Shown: one piece after another, positions 1-5,360 of the stretch | Numbering within the stretch: the stretch's first letter is position 1 | Layout of the letters: each line of letters begins with the position of its first letter | From: Muribaculaceae bacterium | GTDB taxonomy: Bacteria > Bacteroidota > Bacteroidia > Bacteroidales > Muribaculaceae | Length of the DNA: 5,360 bases | NCBI GenBank assembly: GCA_029062725.1 | Contig: JAIDPP010000118.1 | Location: 1-5,360 of the forward strand | Reading direction: 5' to 3' | Position numbers and translations under genes: made by a program | Notes under the pieces: model-generated | Told to the model about the DNA's origin: nothing | Database searches by the model: none | What the model saw: the letters and a program-made list of their open reading frames with translations, nothing else

Positions 1-1
1 T

Positions 2-1402
2 TGGAAGCGATGGGGGCTTATCGAGGGGGTTCACTTCGTTGGCGGCAAGAAACCGCCCCGCACCTTTGCAAAACCGATAACTCCGCCATTTGACTATGAA
101 CACGTCATTTCCTTCTATAACGGTTCGGTTGCTGTGATTATATCACAAGACCGCCCCGGCTCGTCAAACTCGCTCACTCTATCGTGGCTCCTTGTCGATG
201 AAGCCAAGTTTATTGATTACACAAAACTTAAGGAAGAAACGCTACCTGCCAACGGTGGTATCAAGTCGTATTTTGGCAAACACTCCTTCAATCACTCAAT
301 AATGATATTGAGCGATATGCCGCAGACTTCAAAGGGCAGTTGGTTTCTTCATTACCGCGACAAGATGGACGTGGAGCTTATCAAGACCATTGAAGCAACA
401 GTCTATGAGATATGGCGAACAAAGGAGCGCATCCGGACCCTTAACGCCAAAGGTGAGCCGGTACCGGCCCATCTCAAAGGCTATCTGCGCCGACTCGACC
501 GCAATCTTAACAAGATGCGGTCTGTCGCAGTCTACTACCGCGAGTATTCCTCAATCGAGAACCTGCAGCTTCTCGGAGAGAACTACATTAAGCAGATGAG
601 GCGCGACCTTACTCCTTTGACATTCCAAACCTCTATCCTGTGTCAGCGGATCGGAATTGCAAAGGACGGTTTTTATTCCTCGATGCGCGAAGCACATAAG
701 TACAACGCCAACGATAATCAATATCTCGACTCACTCGGATATGATTATGACTTCTCGACGCTCGACTCTCGCGCTGACGCTGACGTTGACCCGGACGCGC
801 CTATCTGCATCGGCATGGACTACAACGCAAATATAAACTGGATTGTAGCCGGGCAACCACGCGACCGACGCCTCAATGTTATCAAGTCCTTCTACGTCAA
901 GTTCGACCGTAAAATCCCGGCACTCGTCGATGACTTCTGCCGTTATTACTCCGGTCATCGCAATAAGACAGTGGTCTATTATTACGATGCAACCGCCCTC
1001 GGCTCAAACTATGCTGTCAACGACCAGGACTTCCATTATAATGTCGTCAAGGAATTTGAGGCTCGCGGTTGGCGCGTTGAGTCAGTGTATCTCGGTAATC
1101 CGATGCACAAGCACGAGAAATACCTGCTTATCAATAATGCTTTCGCAGGTAAGCAGCGGCTCATGCCGTTCTTCAACCGCGAGAATAACGATGATCTCAT
1201 TCTCGCTATACAGTCCACAGGCGTAAGCCGTGGACGAAACGGCTTCGATAAAGACAAGTCCGGCGAAAAACTTGCGGAGTCCGAAGAAAACCTGCTCGAA
1301 CACCGCACCGACGGTACCGACGCTTTCGATACATTATATATAGGTTGCGAGAAGTTCCCGTATCGGGAGGCGTTCAACCTACCGACTTCGGGAATTTTAT
1401 AG
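2..1402 (+). CDS. terL: Phage terminase large subunit, C-terminal part (5' end outside window)
   Basis: Large subunit of the packaging motor of tailed phages: an ATPase that drives DNA into the prohead, plus a nuclease that cuts the concatemer. The frame is open from base 2 to the TAG at 1400-1402 (466 visible residues). A GTG at 134 is in frame, but the sequence before it reads as normal protein (for example GVHFVGGKKPPRTF), so the gene starts off the left edge. Visible motifs: Walker B LLVDEA (Asp-Glu at 197-202); a following segment SIMILSDMPQTSKGSW that resembles the ATPase coupling motif; then an RNase H-like nuclease with three acidic clusters, GMDYN (Asp at 818-820), YYYDAT (Asp at 986-988) and TDGTDAFD (1307-1330). 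Walker A should lie upstream. The visible part shows no frameshift and the C-terminus looks complete. The expected portal gene does not follow; the next gene is a bacterial-type enzyme on the other strand. The family is confident, the phage group is unknown. Confidence 0.93.
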   Translation, partial: WKRWGLIEGVHFVGGKKPPRTFAKPITPPFDYEHVISFYNGSVAVIISQDRPGSSNSLTLSWLLVDEAKFIDYTKLKEETLPANGGIKSYFGKHSFNHSIMILSDMPQTSKGSWFLHYRDKMDVELIKTIEATVYEIWRTKERIRTLNAKGEPVPAHLKGYLRRLDRNLNKMRSVAVYYREYSSIENLQLLGENYIKQMRRDLTPLTFQTSILCQRIGIAKDGFYSSMREAHKYNANDNQYLDSLGYDYDFSTLDSRADADVDPDAPICIGMDYNANINWIVAGQPRDRRLNVIKSFYVKFDRKIPALVDDFCRYYSGHRNKTVVYYYDATALGSNYAVNDQDFHYNVVKEFEARGWRVESVYLGNPMHKHEKYLLINNAFAGKQRLMPFFNRENNDDLILAIQSTGVSRGRNGFDKDKSGEKLAESEENLLEHRTDGTDAFDTLYIGCEKFPYREAFNLPTSGIL

Positions 1403-1436
1403 CTTTGTTGAATCTCAAGCTGTGTATCTATGCATA

Positions 1437-1472
1437 AAATATCCACCGCCCAATTTGGAACGGTGGATATTT
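1437..1472. terminator. Perfect 12-bp hairpin between convergent genes, likely bidirectional terminator
   Basis: AAATATCCACCG (1437-1448) and CGGTGGATATTT (1461-1472) are exact reverse complements around a 12-base loop. The hairpin starts 34 bases after the terminase stop and lies 18 bases past the stop of the leftward synthase gene, exactly where convergent genes would share a terminator. The T-rich tail is better on the minus strand (TATTTTAT) than on the plus strand (ATATTTCACTTAT), so it probably serves the leftward unit best. Both tails are weaker than a classic run of T. A role as a junction or recombination site is possible but unsupported. Confidence 0.72.
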
Positions 1473-1490
1473 CACTTATCTAAACGTTGT

Positions 1491-2630
1491 TTATTCACCC
1501 TCGAATGTCAGCAGGGCGACGCCGTAAGAGAAACGTCCGCTCTCCGGAACGAGCAGCATTATCTGATCACCCGGCTCTATCGGCATGGTGCGCAACAGTT
1601 CATCAAGCGCGGCCACCGGTGCCACAGAACCTACATTGCCTACCCATGTAAGGTTTGTATACCATTTGTTCTCGGGAAGATTTATCCCTCGTGCGTTGAT
1701 TTCATCTTCGAGTTTCTTGTAGAAGAACATCGAGGATATGTGGGGTATCACATATCGTATCTTGTTCAGATCTACGTCATGCAGACTGATGGCTCTCTCG
1801 ATGGCATCTACGAAGCGAGCAATAGCAAATTCATTCAGCAGTTTCACATCCTGCTTGATGGCCCAAAGTGACTTTGAACCGATCTCATCTGCCGTGTAGT
1901 GTTTCCAACTGCGTATGCTCTTGTCTTCCATCCCCTCTGCACCCATATACATACATGCGGGCAGTTCGCCGGCGTAGGATACAAGTTCTATCCAGTCTAT
2001 AAGCAGGTTCTTGTCACCATGCTTCTCCGGCTGGAGATGAACCGCAGCGGCACCGTCCGACAGCATGAATCTCAGGAAGTCCTTCTCAAAGGCAAGTATC
2101 GGATTGGCTGCCACCTCTGCGATGCAGTCATATTCCTTTTCAAAGAGCTTCGATAGAAGCACCGGCGATACAAGTTCGGAGTTGGCGCTTACCGCATTGT
2201 TACACCACCCTCCGGCTACAGCCATATATGCTACCTTTAGGGCGTTCAGACTCGTGAGGCAGACGCCGGCAGCCGAGAATATCTCCATAGGATATTTGAA
2301 CGTCTCTCCATGCACCATTGCCGCCTGAGAGGGGAGCCACTGGTCGGGCGTTGAGGTGCCGAATGAGAGCAGTTGCGTTTTGTTCTTCTCCTCCTCGGAT
2401 GCGAAGAGTCCGTTGATGGCGTGTGCGGCCATCTCTGCATTCGTGTGTGTAATCTGCTGGTTCGTGTCCAGTGCGTAGTACCGGCTCTTGATCCCGTTCT
2501 GTCGCAGGACGATGCTCTTCAGTCGTGACGGCTTGTCACCGAGTTTGCCGAGATACAGCTCCATATCATCATTCACGACTTTCTCGTTGGGAAAGTAGGA
2601 TGACGTGGCTGTAATGTAAACTTTTTTCAT
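1491..2630 (-). CDS. 3-oxoacyl-ACP synthase III-like condensing enzyme (FabH/DarB-type thiolase fold)
   Basis: A 379-residue cytoplasmic thiolase-fold enzyme expected to join an acyl thioester to a second thioester by Claisen condensation. The KAS III Cys-His-Asn triad is recognisable: Cys124 in SAAGVCLTSLNA, His297 in VIPHISSMFF, Asn332 in WVGNVGSVAP. The conserved LSDGAAAV segment is at about 190-197. It is longer than housekeeping FabH (about 317 residues in E. coli). The N-terminal stretch KPSRLKS...NGIKSRYYALD and the THTNAEMA segment recall the DarB-like synthases of Bacteroidota dialkylresorcinol/flexirubin-type clusters; this subgroup call is from memory and is an inference. The start is ATG at 2630, with only A-rich CTAAAAA before it and no Shine-Dalgarno, as usual in this phylum. 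The gene lies 129 bases downstream of a tetR-type gene on the same strand, with no promoter of its own recognised, so co-transcription is likely. No acyl carrier protein, aromatase or reductase gene is nearby, so substrate and product stay unknown. Confidence 0.85.
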   Translation of the reverse strand: MKKVYITATSSYFPNEKVVNDDMELYLGKLGDKPSRLKSIVLRQNGIKSRYYALDTNQQITHTNAEMAAHAINGLFASEEEKNKTQLLSFGTSTPDQWLPSQAAMVHGETFKYPMEIFSAAGVCLTSLNALKVAYMAVAGGWCNNAVSANSELVSPVLLSKLFEKEYDCIAEVAANPILAFEKDFLRFMLSDGAAAVHLQPEKHGDKNLLIDWIELVSYAGELPACMYMGAEGMEDKSIRSWKHYTADEIGSKSLWAIKQDVKLLNEFAIARFVDAIERAISLHDVDLNKIRYVIPHISSMFFYKKLEDEINARGINLPENKWYTNLTWVGNVGSVAPVAALDELLRTMPIEPGDQIMLLVPESGRFSYGVALLTFEGE

Positions 2631-2640
2631 TTTTTAGTTG

Positions 2641-2654
2641 ATACCGCTTGGTAT
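2641..2654. promoter_or_regulatory. Candidate operator: inverted repeat just upstream of the synthase gene
   Basis: ATACC-GCTT-GGTAT has two perfect 5-base half-sites around a 4-base spacer. It lies 10 bases before the ATG of the synthase. Short palindromes of this size are typical of TetR-family binding sites, and a TetR-family gene is immediately upstream. A bound protein here could block transcription entering the synthase gene. An mRNA hairpin occluding the start codon is an alternative. A 5-base repeat can arise by chance, and the same sequence was not seen at the tetR promoter. Confidence 0.4.
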
Positions 2655-2660
2655 GGTTTT

Positions 2661-2678
2661 AATAATATTAATAATATT
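2661..2678. repeat. Two tandem 9-base A/T repeats (AATAATATT x2)
   Basis: AATAATATT occurs twice without a gap in the spacer between the tetR-type gene and the synthase gene, directly beside the candidate operator. The tract is entirely A/T and easily melted. It could be part of a promoter for the synthase, but no TAnnTTTG element accompanies it on the minus strand. It may equally be simple low-complexity spacer. Confidence 0.45.
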
Positions 2679-2759
2679 TTTCCTGATAACGTCCCTTCCC
2701 TTGTCTTATTATGCTGACAATCAGATGTTATATGATCCGACGTGATCCTTAGCTCCTTG

Positions 2760-3392
2760 TCAGTCCTCGTTTTCGCTTTTGACCTTTATCGCGTCGTATA
2801 TTTTAAGATAGGTTCTTCTCAGTTGGTCGACGTTAAGACCGTTGTCAAGTGCCTCCCAGAACGTCTGTCCGTAGAATAGGAAGAGGAACGTCTGCGCGAA
2901 TGCGAATGTATCGATATCTTTGGATATCTCACCTCTCGCAACCGCATCCCGAAGTATATCGTTCCATATGAACAGTTCGGCGGTGCGGTTCGAGAGATAT
3001 TCGTCGTGCAAGTCGGGGGCTGTCGCGCGCAGCTGTAACAGAAATTCCAGATATGCATGACTCGCCTGTTGTACCGTGCATCCTGACAGCAAAGCGTGTA
3101 AACCGTTCATTGTTTTGCTGATAGAGGCCGTGTAGTTGTATATGAAATCCTTTAGTGAAGATATTTCTTTGGTTAAGTCCATCTTCTTCTTGAGATTCTG
3201 TTGGTCTACCCAATACCTCTTTACTACCTTTCGGTACAAGTCCTTTTTATTCTTCGCGTGATAGAATATCGCGCCTCTCGTCATGCCTGTTTCCTGCTCT
3301 ATATCCGCAAGGGTGACACCATTGTACTGATGTAGCAGAAACAGCTTGAACGCTGCGTTAAATAAGATTTCCTGTCTGTTGTTCTTCTGCAT
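2760..3392 (-). CDS. TetR/AcrR-family transcriptional regulator
   Basis: A 210-residue cytoplasmic DNA-binding protein of usual family length (about 190-220). The N-terminal domain is typical: helix 1 RQEILFNAAFKLFLLHQY (6-23), then the helix-turn-helix GVTLADIEQETGMTRGAIFYH (25-45), followed by the family's KNKKDLY (47-53). The remaining roughly 150 residues are the variable helical ligand-binding and dimer domain, which gives no clue to the ligand. The ATG at 3392 places the TetR domain at the usual distance from the N-terminus. The gene has a good promoter 55 bases upstream and an inverted repeat near the predicted transcript start, consistent with autoregulation. The synthase gene follows on the same strand, so the likely job is to control it, perhaps in response to an acyl-CoA or lipid; that is an inference from neighbourhood. 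An AAGGAG just after its stop codon leads to no start codon. Confidence 0.92.
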   Translation of the reverse strand: MQKNNRQEILFNAAFKLFLLHQYNGVTLADIEQETGMTRGAIFYHAKNKKDLYRKVVKRYWVDQQNLKKKMDLTKEISSLKDFIYNYTASISKTMNGLHALLSGCTVQQASHAYLEFLLQLRATAPDLHDEYLSNRTAELFIWNDILRDAVARGEISKDIDTFAFAQTFLFLFYGQTFWEALDNGLNVDQLRRTYLKIYDAIKVKSENED

Positions 3393-3413
3393 ATTCCGGG
3401 TTGTTATTGCAGA

Positions 3414-3431
3414 CTACTGTGATTGTAGTAG
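3414..3431. promoter_or_regulatory. Inverted repeat in the tetR leader, candidate autoregulatory operator
   Basis: CTACT (3414-3418) and AGTAG (3427-3431) form an inverted repeat with an 8-base spacer, 18 bases overall. It lies between the predicted tetR promoter and its ATG, starting 16 bases beyond the TAnnTTTG element, where a bound repressor would block transcription. Half-sites are only 5 bases and differ from the repeat at 2641-2654, so either one may be unrelated to the regulator. Confidence 0.3.
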
Positions 3432-3446
3432 CCGGCTTTCAAAACC

Positions 3447-3478
3447 CAAAGTTAACGATTATTCTCCATATCGTCAAA
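3447..3478 (-). promoter_or_regulatory. Bacteroidota-type promoter for the tetR-synthase unit
   Basis: Reading the minus strand, TTTG (3478-3475) is followed by a 20-base spacer and TAACTTTG (3454-3447). This matches the Bacteroidota primary sigma consensus of a -33 TTTG and a -7 TAnnTTTG with normal spacing. The transcript would begin near 3440 and give a leader of roughly 48 bases before the tetR ATG. It is the only convincing promoter for the leftward unit. Confidence 0.75.
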
Positions 3479-3829
3479 TTCTCCCCTGATGTCGGTCAAT
3501 AACATACCTTATAGTAGTTATATATCCCAAATAGATGCTGTCAGGTGATGAAGTGAAACCCCGGGGTAAGCATTTCTGTCGAAAATTCAGCATTTTTGAA
3601 GGCTGATCTTTCCCGTTGTCGTTTCGCAGATCGAATGAATCTGTCTATTGCAAATCGGTCACTATGTAATTATTTAGTTGATTTCACTCCATAAATGGAT
3701 CTGGCGTTCCTCTTGAAGAAATATGTATAACCGACATACTATAAGCGAATTATAACGTTACATGAGCAATCTCCTCCGTTCCTCGAAGAGAGAAAAAGTA
3801 ACATATCACTAAAAAAATCTCCTGAAAAA
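3479..3829. other. Intergenic stretch between divergent promoters, no convincing gene
   Basis: I see no RNA gene and no reading frame with coding character here. The longest thing noticed is a 23-codon frame at 3535-3606. Small structures are present: the 10-base palindrome ACCCCGGGGT (3558-3567); AGCATTTYTG repeated directly 20 bases apart (3569-3578 and 3589-3598); TCAGC/GCTGA as a weak 5-bp hairpin (3587-3606). None is strong alone. The stretch may carry regulator sites for either flanking promoter or be decayed sequence. Confidence 0.5.
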
Positions 3830-3861
3830 TTTGGAGAATTGAAAATTAGGTTGTAATTTTG
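3830..3861 (+). promoter_or_regulatory. Bacteroidota-type promoter for the secreted-protein gene
   Basis: TTTG (3830-3833), a 20-base spacer and TAATTTTG (3854-3861) fit the TTTG / TAnnTTTG consensus exactly, with the same spacer length as the divergent tetR promoter. The transcript would begin near 3868, leaving a leader of about 180 bases before the ATG at 4050. A 5-bp inverted repeat TCTCC/GGAGA (3818-3822 and 3833-3837) brackets the -33 element and could bind a regulator. Confidence 0.78.
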
Positions 3862-3867
3862 TTGGCG

Positions 3868-4049
3868 TACAAGACCTAACAGTACTCTATGATTGGTTTG
3901 ACAACGTAAAGAGACGTAAGGGACAAGTAAGAGTAGTCGTGTCGTCGTCTTACTTTGGTCTTAACATAACAACTATAATGTATCACAACCGAATCAGGAA
4001 CCGGTATAGCACGAGACCGGGGAATGATTCACCTAAAAATTCTTTCATC
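3868..4049 (+). promoter_or_regulatory. Long structured 5' leader of the secreted-protein gene
   Basis: This is the region between the predicted transcript start and the chosen ATG, unusually long for a simple leader. Hairpin 1: AAGTAAGA (3925-3932) pairs perfectly with TCTTACTT (3948-3955), and the stem continues past a 2-base bulge with 3920-3924 against 3958-3962 (two of these pairs are G-U). Hairpin 2: CCGGT (4001-4005) pairs with ACCGG (4016-4020) around a 10-base loop. No T-run follows either stem, so they do not look like terminators. No known riboswitch was recognised. The gene's frame stays open upstream to a GTG at 3939, but the translated stretch has no coding character. Confidence 0.45.
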
Positions 4050-5060
4050 ATGAAGAAATTTTTACTCAGTCTTGCTGCTCTTACATTGAGCACAGGCGCA
4101 GCGTTCGCACTGGACGCAATCTCACCGTACATCTCTGGTGTCAACTTCTCTGCCCCCGGTCAGGAGGAGGTGGATGAGGGCATGTATATGCTCGACAATC
4201 CAGAGGTCACTATCACAATGCAGTTCGAGGACTACGATGCTACTGGGGTGCAAGCTCTTGGCTATTCTCCCAAAGTCATGGTAGCAACCGGAATGGGCTT
4301 CGGAGTAGAACCTGTTCTGTACGAGCTCGACACTACCTCATCGCCCTCTGTCTTTACGTTCACAATGAACGAGAAAAGATGGGGTCAGCCCTATATGGGT
4401 ATGCTGAATGCTGTTTGCATGGTATGCTTCGGTAAGGGTGAGGGAGATGATATGGAGCTCATGCTTGACAATGAAGAAGAGCCTCTGTTCTTCCAGGCAG
4501 TGTATGCCGCTGAGAATAACTTCCCTGCTCGATTCATGTATGCTTCTCCGAACGGAGTATGGGAGGACGAGACTTTTGCAGATGCATATAATCGCGGTGA
4601 GGTAAGTTTTGTATTCTCCAATCCTGTGACATTTACTAACCTGGCGAATATTGGTAAAATTAGATATGTCGGAGAGGGTTTTGACGAGTCATATGATATC
4701 ACCGACTATACATCTGACTGGGATATGCTGAATGGACTTTGGGCTGTTACCTTTGCATTAAGCAACGAGGACTTTACGGCTGAAGACCTTTCTCGGATTG
4801 TGATTACCCTTTCTGGCGTTGAATCTGTTATTGGTGAGTCTTCCATCACCGTTAAGCCTTTGGAACTGAGCAACGTCGCATCTCCTGCTCCTCGTAAAAT
4901 CAAGAAAGCTATGGAGCGCGACCTTACAAGTGGAAATGAACTTGTAAACATTTATAACGTTCAGGGTACGCTTGTGAAAGAGAGTGTTAACAGAACAGCT
5001 ATCAAAGATCTTCCTGCCGGTCTTTATATTGTAGACGGCAAGAAGTACGTTGTACGCTAA
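4050..5060 (+). CDS. Secreted protein with Sec signal peptide and type IX secretion-like C-terminal sorting domain
   Basis: A 336-residue exported protein of unknown function. The start is ATG at 4050, because it puts a textbook signal peptide at the N-terminus: MKKFLLSLAALTLSTGAAFA, cleavage expected after residue 20 before LDA. Upstream in-frame starts (GTG 3939, ATG 3978) would bury that peptide. The mature protein is acidic and rich in beta-strand-like segments (VTITMQF, VFTFTMNE, EVSFVFSNPVTF, RIVITLSGV), suggesting one or two Ig-like sandwiches. The last 41 residues, with VNIYNVQGTLVKES and LPAGLYIVDGKKYVVR, fit the type A Por/T9SS sorting domain (IYn..G.lv, then LpaGlYiv, then a basic end). 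If the host has a type IX system the protein should be surface-attached or released; in lineages without one such tails also occur and the meaning is unclear. It has a strong terminator and is followed by another exported-protein gene. No enzyme motif is visible; adhesion or matrix binding is a guess. Confidence 0.85.
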   Translation: MKKFLLSLAALTLSTGAAFALDAISPYISGVNFSAPGQEEVDEGMYMLDNPEVTITMQFEDYDATGVQALGYSPKVMVATGMGFGVEPVLYELDTTSSPSVFTFTMNEKRWGQPYMGMLNAVCMVCFGKGEGDDMELMLDNEEEPLFFQAVYAAENNFPARFMYASPNGVWEDETFADAYNRGEVSFVFSNPVTFTNLANIGKIRYVGEGFDESYDITDYTSDWDMLNGLWAVTFALSNEDFTAEDLSRIVITLSGVESVIGESSITVKPLELSNVASPAPRKIKKAMERDLTSGNELVNIYNVQGTLVKESVNRTAIKDLPAGLYIVDGKKYVVR

Positions 5061-5071
5061 ATCCATTGAGT

Positions 5072-5127
5072 GGGGCGGAATAAATAGGTTTCCAAGAGCT
5101 GTTTATTCCGCCCCGTTCTCTTTTTTT
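5072..5127 (+). terminator. Strong intrinsic terminator after the secreted-protein gene
   Basis: GGGGCGGAATAAA (5072-5084) is the exact reverse complement of TTTATTCCGCCCC (5102-5114), a 13-bp stem that can extend inward by three more pairs (one G-U). GTTCTC and a run of seven T (5121-5127) follow. It starts 11 bases after the stop codon of the upstream gene. The T-run ends 9 bases before the next ATG, so it also sits in what would be the leader of that gene. Confidence 0.92.
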
Positions 5128-5136
5128 CCATGAAGA

Positions 5137-5360
5137 ATGAAAAGAATCATATTTTTGTTAGGTGGAATATTTTTATTCCTCTTATCTCATGCAGCTCCTG
5201 TTAAATTCGTCAGTTGTAAACCCGCAGATGGAAGTTCAATTGATGAGTTTAAGTTTACCCTAACTTTCGATATTACGGGAGCAGCTGAGAGCTTAGGAGC
5301 AGGAGAATGGGGCTTAGGATATGCTGGCAACTTAACTGAGCCTGTTCGGTGCACTACGTT
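5137..5360 (+). CDS. Secreted protein, N-terminal part (3' end outside window)
   Basis: An open frame of 74 complete codons from ATG 5137 runs off the right edge without a stop. It begins with a signal peptide (MKRIIFLLGGIFLFLLSHA, cleavage likely around residues 19-20, before PVKF), so the product is exported. The next segment, PVKFVSCKPADGSSIDEFKF then TLTFDI, resembles an Ig-like beta-sandwich start and is weakly similar to the PARFMYASPNG...VSFVFS stretch of the preceding protein. A nearby ATG at 5130 is in another frame that soon stops. There is no Shine-Dalgarno. No independent promoter is evident: TAGGTTTC at 5085-5092 is a one-mismatch -7 element inside the terminator loop and lacks a TTTG at the right distance. 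Expression may depend on terminator read-through. Function unknown. Confidence 0.75.
   Translation, partial: MKRIIFLLGGIFLFLLSHAAPVKFVSCKPADGSSIDEFKFTLTFDITGAAESLGAGEWGLGYAGNLTEPVRCTT

Noticed and set aside
134..136. GTG at 134 as the terminase start
   Set aside because: The frame is open back to base 2 with normal protein-like sequence, and starting here would leave an ATPase without Walker A. The gene is cut by the window edge.
1422..1871. 149-codon plus-strand frame opposite the synthase gene
   Set aside because: It is antisense to a well-supported condensing enzyme, crosses the terminator hairpin and shows no family features.
2631..2786. Open minus-strand frame spanning the tetR-synthase spacer, preceded by AAGGAG
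   Set aside because: It has no ATG, GTG or TTG start codon (only ACG, ATC or ATA), and the second half is A/T low-complexity sequence.
3535..3606. 23-codon frame beginning MLSGDEVKPRGKHF in the large intergenic stretch
   Set aside because: Very short, no ribosome-binding context or promoter, and it spans a palindrome and direct repeats. No recognisable family.
3974..3979. TATAAT as an E. coli-like -10 element
   Set aside because: There is no matching -35 at proper distance, and Bacteroidota use the TAnnTTTG type, of which a full match is present at 3830-3861.
3939..4049. N-terminal extension of the secreted-protein gene from GTG 3939 or ATG 3978
   Set aside because: It would place a clear signal peptide 37 or 24 residues inside the protein. 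The added residues are polar and basic without coding character, and the stretch overlaps leader hairpins.
5130..5207. ATG at 5130 as start of the last gene
   Set aside because: This frame ends at a TAA after 25 codons and has no continuous signal peptide; the ATG at 5137 opens the long frame with one.

Overview
The window looks like chromosomal DNA of a gut-type Bacteroidales bacterium, plausibly Prevotellaceae or Muribaculaceae. Three things point this way. Two promoters match the Bacteroidota pattern (TTTG, then TAnnTTTG) rather than the E. coli-type -35/-10. The start codons lack Shine-Dalgarno sequences and lie in A/T-rich context. One secreted protein ends in a Por/type IX secretion-like C-terminal sorting domain. 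The species cannot be fixed from the sequence alone.

Layout. (1) Positions 2-1402 (+) hold the C-terminal 466 residues of a phage large terminase subunit, with Walker B and the three acidic clusters of the RNase H-like nuclease. Its N-terminus and Walker A lie off the left edge. (2) A perfect 12-bp inverted repeat at 1437-1472 separates it from a leftward unit. (3) That unit, on the minus strand, reads tetR-type regulator (3392-2760), then a ketoacyl-ACP synthase III-like condensing enzyme (2630-1491). A good promoter lies upstream of the regulator, and a small inverted repeat that could be an operator lies just before the synthase. (4) About 660 bases without a convincing gene (3393-4049) hold the divergent promoters of the tetR unit and of the next gene, plus a roughly 180-base structured leader. 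(5) A secreted protein with signal peptide and sorting-like C-terminus (4050-5060, +) is followed by a strong intrinsic terminator. (6) A second secreted protein gene (5137 onward, +) begins only 9 bases after the terminator's T-run and leaves the window on the right.

How the parts work together. The TetR-type regulator and the condensing enzyme probably form one regulated transcription unit for making or remodelling an unusual acyl product; no other biosynthetic gene is present. The two right-hand genes look like neighbouring exported surface proteins, with weakly similar Ig-like segments. The terminase marks the edge of a prophage or prophage remnant: instead of the usual portal and capsid genes, the next gene is an apparently bacterial gene pointing the other way.

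I see no tRNA, rRNA, CRISPR array, transposase or insertion-sequence ends. I did not find a demonstrably new system. The items most worth checking are the terminase junction, the TetR/condensing-enzyme pair, the structured leader and the terminator lying against the last gene.
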